A stretch of 5,009 nt of DNA from PVC group bacterium. GTDB taxonomy: Bacteria; Verrucomicrobiota; Kiritimatiellia; CAIKKV01; PXCX01. Below the pieces are notes generated by a model, which did not search any database, had not been told where the DNA came from, and saw only the letters and a list, made by a program, of their open reading frames with translations. Where the stretch lies: positions 1 through 5,009 of the forward strand of contig PXCX01000064.1 of the NCBI GenBank assembly GCA_003565195.1, in the 5' to 3' direction. The position numbers and the translations under genes were made by a program. This document shows, piece by piece, positions 1-3,790 of this stretch (position 1 is the first letter of the stretch; each line of letters begins with the position of its first letter).

Positions 1-215
1 GCCGCCGCCGCCGTGGGCTCGGTCATTGGCAGGGGCTCAGGCGTCGGCGCCGCAGCCATGGACATGCTCAGTTCGATTGGAATTATCTGCGGCGGCGGGG
101 TCCGGAACCGGCGCCGCAGCCATGGAACGATCAACAGCGTCAATACAATTACCAAGTGCGCGGCGATAACCCAGAGGACCATTTTAGACGTTAGATGATA
201 ATCTTTTGGTTTCAT
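1..215 (-). CDS. TonB/TolA-like energy transducer, N-terminal part (runs off left edge)
   Basis: Reading the minus strand from the ATG at 215-213 gives 71 open codons up to the window edge. The protein starts with a short charged cytoplasmic segment (MKPKDYHLTSK). One membrane helix follows at about residues 12-33 (MVLWVIAAHLVIVLTLLIVPWL), then a basic patch (RRRFR) and a Pro/Ala/Glu-rich stretch beginning PPPQIIPIEL. A single N-terminal anchor followed by a proline-rich periplasmic region is the layout of TonB and TolA, and the position directly after exbB/exbD-like genes fits this. Its ATG overlaps the exbD stop (ATGA), and there is no close Shine-Dalgarno, so translation is probably coupled to exbD. 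The C-terminal domain that would separate TonB from TolA lies outside the window. An exact 18-base repeat occurs inside this gene, read in two different frames. The family call is an inference from architecture and synteny. Confidence 0.75.
   Translation of the reverse strand, partial: MKPKDYHLTSKMVLWVIAAHLVIVLTLLIVPWLRRRFRTPPPQIIPIELSMSMAAAPTPEPLPMTEPTAAA
45..62. repeat. 18-base direct repeat, copy 1 (inside the TonB/TolA-like gene)
   Basis: CGGCGCCGCAGCCATGGA at 45-62 is identical to 109-126. On the minus strand this copy is read as SMAAAP in the periplasmic Ala/Pro-rich region. The flanks of the two copies do not align. Confidence 0.8.
109..126. repeat. 18-base direct repeat, copy 2 (inside the TonB/TolA-like gene)
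   Basis: Exact copy of 45-62, offset by 64 bases, which is not a multiple of three. On the minus strand it is read in another frame, giving PWLRRR at the end of the membrane helix. The gene stays open through both copies. Confidence 0.8.
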
Positions 216-631
216 GGCGATGACGCAGACTCGCCCTCGGTTACCAAGGCCAGTCGCGATAAACCTGCCGCATACGCGGAGCGCAGGACTTTGACGACAT
301 TCCCATAGGCAATCCGTTCGTCGGCGCGAACCAGTAACGGCATCGAAGGATCGGCCTGACCCCAGGCATGTAAATCTTCCGCCAGACGTTCAAAGGATAC
401 CGGTTCCGCGTCGATGTAATACTGGCCGTGTTCATCCACCGTAATCGTGCGGCCCGCGTCCTCGCTTAGTTCGGCGGCGCGCCCGCTCGGTAATTGTACC
501 GGAATACCTTGTTCAAGCAGGGGAAAGGTAATTATAAAGGTTATCAACAAAAGAAACGTCAAATCCATCAGCGGCGTGACGTTGATTTCGCTGATCGTTC
601 TGTTGGCAGGTTTACTGCTCTTACGTGCCAT
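212..631 (-). CDS. exbD: ExbD/TolR-family biopolymer transport protein
   Basis: A 139-residue protein, the usual size for ExbD/TolR (about 140). It has a short basic cytoplasmic N-terminus, the family motif EINVTPLMD at residues 15-23, one membrane helix at about 21-39, and then a periplasmic domain. Asp23 corresponds to the essential membrane aspartate of ExbD/TolR that carries protons through the stator. After the helix, the LLEQGIPVQLP segment (38-48) is the conserved strand at the start of the periplasmic domain. The ATG lies 3 bases after the exbB stop, with a weak GGATGGA purine run upstream. The stop overlaps the start of the TonB/TolA-like gene. With ExbB it should form the inner-membrane proton channel that energises the downstream transducer. 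ExbD and TolR cannot be separated on this sequence, so the symbol marks the family rather than a proven Ton rather than Tol role. Confidence 0.93.
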   Translation of the reverse strand: MARKSSKPANRTISEINVTPLMDLTFLLLITFIITFPLLEQGIPVQLPSGRAAELSEDAGRTITVDEHGQYYIDAEPVSFERLAEDLHAWGQADPSMPLLVRADERIAYGNVVKVLRSAYAAGLSRLALVTEGESASSP

Positions 632-634
632 GGC

Positions 635-1387
635 TTAATCCATCCGATGGTGCGATGCCCGTGCGGCCGCCCCGTATTGCCGTTCGATATCGGCAAGCAA
701 GGCTTCCGCGAAATTATGCATTTCCATCGTTGAACGGCGAATACGATTGACAAGATAATTATGGCCAATCAGCGACGGTAAAGCCACCAGCAAGCCGACG
801 ACCGTCGTCAGCAATGCGGCTGAAATGCCTGGCGCCACCGCCGACAACAGGGCCGACCCGGCCATGGCCATTCCGATAAAAGCTTCCATCACGCCCCAAA
901 CGGTCCCTAACAATCCCAGAAACGGGGCGGCCGCAACGGCCGTGGCCAGCAGACCCATGTTGTCGTCCAACGCCAGCTCCTGAATCGCCAGATGCTTTTC
1001 CGATTCACCGCGTAATACGCTCATGTCGGCTGAGGTCAGTGAAGTCTGCTCAACGGCGGTCCGGCTGCTAGTTGGATTGGTTTCCCGGCTTAACGTTTGC
1101 CAGCGTCGGCAAACCGCTGCATAAACCTGGTAAATCGGGCTGTTGGGGAATTGCTGTTTGCGATCGATCAGTGCGTTAAGCCGGGTTTCGCGGTTAAATG
1201 CCGTCTGAAAACGCTGGTTATCACGTACGGCCACACGTAAGTCATTGATTTTAATTAACATGACCGACCAAGCCAGAATCGATCCAAAAAACAAAATAGC
1301 CACAATAACCTGGCCGACGATATTGGATTGGCGAAAAGCAAACACAACGCTTGCCAGCGCCGGTGAATAAAGCAGTACAAAATTCAT
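635..1387 (-). CDS. exbB: ExbB/TolQ-family (MotA/TolQ/ExbB) proton channel protein
   Basis: A 250-residue inner-membrane protein, close to ExbB (about 244) and TolQ (about 230). The first membrane helix lies near residues 24-44 (VGQVIVAILFFGSILAWSVML). A long cytoplasmic loop follows at about 50-140. Two more helices lie at about 145-170 and 182-208. The third-helix signature GISAALLTTVVGLLVALP and the APFLGLLGTVWGVMEAF stretch are the hallmark of the proton channel family. Thr162 and Thr194/195 sit where the channel-lining threonines of ExbB/TolQ are expected. The short N-terminus before helix 1 is more like TolQ than E. coli ExbB, so a Tol-Pal role is possible. The ATG at 1387 is preceded by a good ribosome site (GGGAG, 8 bases spacing), and a promoter lies at 1429-1457. 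It is the first gene of the operon with the ExbD-like and TonB/TolA-like genes. Confidence 0.93.
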   Translation of the reverse strand: MNFVLLYSPALASVVFAFRQSNIVGQVIVAILFFGSILAWSVMLIKINDLRVAVRDNQRFQTAFNRETRLNALIDRKQQFPNSPIYQVYAAVCRRWQTLSRETNPTSSRTAVEQTSLTSADMSVLRGESEKHLAIQELALDDNMGLLATAVAAAPFLGLLGTVWGVMEAFIGMAMAGSALLSAVAPGISAALLTTVVGLLVALPSLIGHNYLVNRIRRSTMEMHNFAEALLADIERQYGAAARASHHRMD

Positions 1388-1428
1388 GGCAAAAACTCCC
1401 GGAGCACATGTATTACGGCCGTGAATTA

Positions 1429-1457
1429 TTTATATCATAATCGGAGCGCGCTGACAA
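1429..1457 (-). promoter_or_regulatory. Sigma70-type promoter of the exbB-exbD-tonB-like operon
   Basis: On the minus strand, TTGTCA (1457-1452, 5 of 6 to the -35 consensus) and TATAAA (1434-1429, 5 of 6 to the -10 consensus) are separated by exactly 17 bases. The predicted start near 1422 gives a leader of about 35 bases containing the GGGAG ribosome site of exbB. The -10 lies in a short AT-rich patch within otherwise GC-rich DNA. Prediction from sequence only. No Fur-box-like sequence was recognised here, so iron control is not supported. Confidence 0.65.
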
Positions 1458-1460
1458 TCC

Positions 1461-1542
1461 CGCCGCCAAATGGACCAGCGGCGCAGAATCGCCGCGGCGG
1501 CAAGTGGCGGGCGGCCCGCCTTGGCGCTAACGCTACGGCGGG
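1461..1542. repeat. Cluster of GC-rich dyads (REP-like) between divergent promoters
   Basis: Four inverted repeats are packed together. CGCCGC (1461-1466) pairs with GCGGCG (1478-1483). CGCCGCGGCG (1490-1499) is a perfect palindrome. GGCGGGC (1506-1512) pairs with GCCCGCC (1514-1520) around one base. CCCGCC (1515-1520) pairs with GGCGGG (1537-1542) in a longer stem that has one mismatch, a further GCG/CGC stem (1524-1526 with 1531-1533) and a CTAA loop. The last two share GCCCGCC, so only one can form at a time. Both flanking genes are transcribed away from this segment, so it is not a terminator for them. It may be a dispersed intergenic repeat. No second copy is present in the window, so repeat status is inferred from form. 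Confidence 0.5.
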
Positions 1543-1575
1543 GCGAACCAAGTGGCAAGTGACCCAAAAATGACA

Positions 1576-1604
1576 TTGAACGATCGCTTGTGGGCTGATA
1601 TGAT
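1576..1604 (+). promoter_or_regulatory. Promoter of the Wzy_C gene and nitroreductase operon
   Basis: TTGAAC (1576-1581, 4 of 6) and TATGAT (1599-1604, 5 of 6) are 17 bases apart, and a TG at 1596-1597 makes an extended -10 (TGA-TATGAT). The predicted start is near 1611, giving a leader of about 17 bases that just includes the AAGG ribosome site at 1618-1621. No promoter-like sequence was noticed in the 10 bases between the two downstream genes, so this promoter probably serves both. Confidence 0.6.
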
Positions 1605-1627
1605 TTCTCTTGAAGCGAAGGTGAACG

Positions 1628-2854
1628 ATGAATTCATTGACAGCGCTAAAAACAATAACGCATACGCGGTTTTACCGGTCGCCAGTCTTGCGAACCATTG
1701 TTTGGATCGCCGTCGCCTTTCTGATCTGGTACTATTCCTCGAAGGCAATCCATGATATTTTGGTTTGGGGCGCGTTTGCCGCCGCCTTGCCGCGTGCGCG
1801 CCGGGCATGGCCGGTTTGGTCGAATGGCGCCGGAATCGCCTTTTTGGGGGTGTTGCTCTTTACCCTGGTGACTCTGCCGCTGTCGGTTGACTGGCAGGAT
1901 TCGGCGCGTGATTTGCTGCGGCTGGCGCGCTTACCCGCGGGCGCATTCGCTATTTCGGTATGGTTACAACCTTCCGGTCGCTTGTTTGCCGCCCTGGTTT
2001 ACAGCGCGTGGGCGATCACCCTGGTGCTGGCCGCCGATTTGATCCGGCTTGGCTGGGCTTTGGGTGACGATCTGCTCAGTGAAGCGCACGCTTATGAACC
2101 CTTCATGCTAAATCACAGCAACGTCTCCAGTATGCTGGCAGGCTTGTGTTTTCTGGTGTTGGCAACCATCCCGCCCTTGCGCCGAAAAAAGGGAACTCGT
2201 ATCGCGGCGGCGATCGGCATGCTGGTTTGCCTGGCTTATCTATTTGTGCTGGCATCGCGGGGCCCCCAAATCGCCTTTTTGATCACGCTTTTCGTGGCGG
2301 GCTTGCTCTGGACCCCGGGCTGGCGTTGCCGCGCCGCCTGGGTACTAACGGCACTCGTGGCAGGCAGCCTGGCGGTATGGAACATGGAACGGTTGAATCC
2401 GCGTTTTGATGCGCCTGACGAGTTGACTACGTTTGCCGGGCGGACGACGGTTTGGGAACACACATGGGAGCTGGCGCAGCAGCGACCCTGGCGGGGTTAC
2501 GGGTTCGGCAAACGTTTGTTTGAGGAGGTGTACGAGACGACCGATCCGCCGACACCGCCGCCGCCGTACCAGGAAGTGACTTATCCCCATCCGCATTCTT
2601 ATGCGCTGTTTGTTTTATTTCAACACGGCTGGCCGGGAGTGATGCTGTATGCCTGCGCCTGGGGTCTTCTGGCATGGCGGTTGCTCCGGGTTGTATGGCG
2701 ACATCGTAATGATGCGGGACGATGGCTGCCGGGAATGGTTTTGCTGCTGCTGCTCTACCTGCATCTTTATGGGCTCGGCGATTATCCGGACAATCGGCTC
2801 GCGATCGTTTTGATCTGGCTGGTGCCTGTCGCGTTGGTTGTAACCAAAGAATGA
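1628..2854 (+). CDS. O-antigen ligase/polymerase family (Wzy_C, WaaL-like) membrane protein
   Basis: A 408-residue, very hydrophobic protein with about ten membrane segments (for example 21-37, 68-86, 122-137, 167-181, 191-208, 213-228, 236-250, 325-349, 366-381, 390-404). Wzy_C family landmarks are visible. SRG at 210-212 precedes a helix. The large periplasmic loop (about 251-323) contains GRTTVWEHTWELA (271-283) and then PWRGYGFG (287-294), with Arg272 in the expected functional position. The loop ends in HPHSYALFVLFQHGWPG (321-337), where His321/His323 match the conserved histidine. Such proteins work at the periplasmic face of the inner membrane, joining lipid-linked glycans to lipid A core (WaaL), to another glycan (Wzy) or to protein. 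The acceptor cannot be read from sequence, and no glycosyltransferase genes are nearby. Start: the ATG has AAGG 6 bases upstream and an in-frame TGA at 1622-1624, so no earlier start is possible. A proline run (307-313) sits in the loop. Confidence 0.85.
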   Translation: MNSLTALKTITHTRFYRSPVLRTIVWIAVAFLIWYYSSKAIHDILVWGAFAAALPRARRAWPVWSNGAGIAFLGVLLFTLVTLPLSVDWQDSARDLLRLARLPAGAFAISVWLQPSGRLFAALVYSAWAITLVLAADLIRLGWALGDDLLSEAHAYEPFMLNHSNVSSMLAGLCFLVLATIPPLRRKKGTRIAAAIGMLVCLAYLFVLASRGPQIAFLITLFVAGLLWTPGWRCRAAWVLTALVAGSLAVWNMERLNPRFDAPDELTTFAGRTTVWEHTWELAQQRPWRGYGFGKRLFEEVYETTDPPTPPPPYQEVTYPHPHSYALFVLFQHGWPGVMLYACAWGLLAWRLLRVVWRHRNDAGRWLPGMVLLLLLYLHLYGLGDYPDNRLAIVLIWLVPVALVVTKE

Positions 2855-2864
2855 AAGGAACAAA

Positions 2865-3575
2865 ATGATGAAGCAAACAATCTGTCGAAGCATTTTTGAT
2901 GCAATCGCTTGGCTGTCCGTCGCGGCGCTGTTATTCGTGCTGCCGGCATGCCAGGAATCCGTTCAGGGACGACCAAATCAACCGGAGGAAGATCTGATGC
3001 GCGAATTACCTGAACCCCGTTACGATGGCGGGAAATCATTGGAAGCTGCGATTGCCGGACGACGCTCCATTCGCGCTTTTCGTGATCGTGCCCTCAATGA
3101 AGAAGAACTCTCGCAGTTATTGTGGGCCGCCCAGGGAATCACGGATGCGCGTCGTGGATTTCGCGCCGCGCCCTCCGCCGGCGCCACCTATCCCCTCGAA
3201 ACCTATACGGTGACGGCGAACGGCGTTGATCGCTATCATCCCGATAAACATCGCTTGGAGTCCGTCTCAACCGAGGATCATCGCCCGGCGTTGGCCGCGG
3301 CCGCGCTTGGACAGGATAGCGTGCGGCAAGCGCCCTTGATTATGGTTTTCAGCGCGGTTCCGCAGCGAACCACCCGCCGCTATGGTGAGCGTGGCCAAAT
3401 GTATATTCATATGGAAGCCGGGCACGCGGCCCAAAACATCCATTTGCAGGCAGCGGCCCTGGATTTGGGGTCGGTCCCGATCGGCGCGTTCGATCCGGAT
3501 CAGGTTGCCGGGGTTTTGGGAATACCGGACGAAGAGACGGTGCTGTATCTCATACCCATCGGCGAACCGCGTTGA
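2865..3575 (+). CDS. Nitroreductase/SagB-type FMN oxidoreductase with lipoprotein signal peptide
   Basis: A 236-residue protein. Residues 1-29 look like a lipoprotein signal: a weakly basic start, a hydrophobic core (about 13-26) and LPAC at 26-29, giving Cys29 as the lipidation site. The remainder matches the SagB/ThcOx branch of the nitroreductase fold. It has the FMN-phosphate-type motif RRSIRAF (66-72), LLWAAQGI (85-92), AAPSAGATYPLE (101-112), YIHMEAGHAAQNIHLQAAALDLG (180-202) and the C-terminal IPDEETVLYLIPIGEP. The family uses FMN and NAD(P)H-type or other hydride donors. SagB members oxidise azolines to azoles with SagC/SagD partners, which are absent here, so peptide modification is not supported. 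The AAAGGA ribosome site (2854-2859) overlaps the upstream stop. The ATG pair at 2865 and 2868 leaves two possible starts, and the second has the better spacing. Ten bases separate it from the Wzy_C gene, so one operon is likely. No twin-arginine motif is visible. Confidence 0.85.
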   Translation: MMKQTICRSIFDAIAWLSVAALLFVLPACQESVQGRPNQPEEDLMRELPEPRYDGGKSLEAAIAGRRSIRAFRDRALNEEELSQLLWAAQGITDARRGFRAAPSAGATYPLETYTVTANGVDRYHPDKHRLESVSTEDHRPALAAAALGQDSVRQAPLIMVFSAVPQRTTRRYGERGQMYIHMEAGHAAQNIHLQAAALDLGSVPIGAFDPDQVAGVLGIPDEETVLYLIPIGEPR

Positions 3576-3605
3576 ACATTACAGAGATAGATTGAACCGT
3601 CAAGC

Positions 3606-3758
3606 GTGAAGAGTGAAGCACCGATAGAATGGCCGATTGACGGGATCTTGGACCTGCATCTGTTTCGACCGGGCGAGATCAAGGATCTCGTGCCGGATTA
3701 CGGCGATTCGGCCGGCGTTAACGCAGAGATTAATATCTGCGCGAAATATTGCGCTTGA
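3606..3758 (+). pseudogene. Truncated Smr (MutS2 C-terminal) domain gene remnant
   Basis: A frame opening with GTG at 3606 encodes 50 residues. Residues 9-32 (bases 3630-3701) read WPIDGILDLHLFRPGEIKD followed by LVPDY. This is the characteristic start of Smr-domain proteins, including the DLH motif. Smr domains bind or nick nucleic acids and are about 80 residues long, with a later HGKG-type motif. Here the match ends at Tyr32. The next 18 residues (GDSAGVNAEINICAKYCA) do not resemble the family. The other two frames after 3701 do not restore it either, so a simple frameshift is unlikely. There is no clear ribosome site before GTG. The stop codon lies inside the -35 of the next gene. I read this as the 5' stump of an smr gene cut by insertion or rearrangement. 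A genuine short protein is possible but less likely. Recognition is from memory of the family. Confidence 0.7.
3722..3741. promoter_or_regulatory. 20-base dyad, candidate operator of the XRE-type regulator
   Basis: CGCAGAGATTAATATCTGCG is an inverted repeat in which 9 of 10 base pairs match (only 3728 against 3735 fails). It sits 13 bases upstream of the -35 of the XRE-ImmA gene in an AT-rich island. XRE-type proteins bind such dyads as dimers and commonly control their own promoter, so autoregulation is the simplest inference. A related ATTAATGTCT occurs at 3779-3788, over the -10. Confidence 0.45.
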
Positions 3759-3783
3759 CATTTAATGCCGGGCAATATATTAA
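3755..3783 (+). promoter_or_regulatory. Strong sigma70-type promoter of the XRE-ImmA gene, likely leaderless
   Basis: TTGACA (3755-3760) is a perfect -35. At 17 bases distance lies TATTAA (3778-3783, 4 of 6). TATATT (3776-3781, 5 of 6) is an alternative with only 15 bases spacing. From the 17-base arrangement, transcription would start at about 3790-3791, at the ATG of the gene. No purine-rich ribosome site is present in the 25 bases before that ATG, which agrees with a leaderless message. GACATT (3757-3762) and AATGTC (3782-3787) form a dyad that brackets the promoter, a plausible repression site. Confidence 0.6.
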
Positions 3784-3790
3784 TGTCTAC

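Noticed and set aside
13..198. Plus-strand reading frame of 61 residues
   Set aside because: Gly/Arg-rich composition with no family resemblance. It is the antisense shadow of the TonB/TolA-like gene, which has a membrane helix and operon context.
1501..1563. CAAGTGGC at 1501-1508 and 1549-1556 with CAAGTGAC at 1556-1563 as a possible iteron or operator
   Set aside because: The copies are short, irregularly spaced and not linked to an origin or regulator gene. They could arise by chance.
2427..2876. Long minus-strand reading frame (149 residues) opposite the Wzy_C gene
   Set aside because: Its residue make-up (Ala/Pro/Arg/His-rich, no recognisable domain) is typical of antisense frames in GC-rich DNA. 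The plus strand encodes a clear family member.
2865..3575. Member of a thiazole/oxazole-modified microcin (TOMM) cluster
   Set aside because: No cyclodehydratase, YcaO protein or precursor peptide is visible nearby, and the predicted lipoprotein signal argues against a cytoplasmic peptide-modifying complex.
3675..3689. Perfect inverted repeat GAGATC-AAG-GATCTC as a possible terminator of the nitroreductase operon
   Set aside because: It lies inside the conserved Smr coding segment (EIKDL), has a short modest stem and no T-run after it.
3606..3758. Smr truncation explained by a single sequencing frameshift
   Set aside because: Translating 3702 onward in the other two frames gives no Smr-like sequence, so one indel does not restore the domain.
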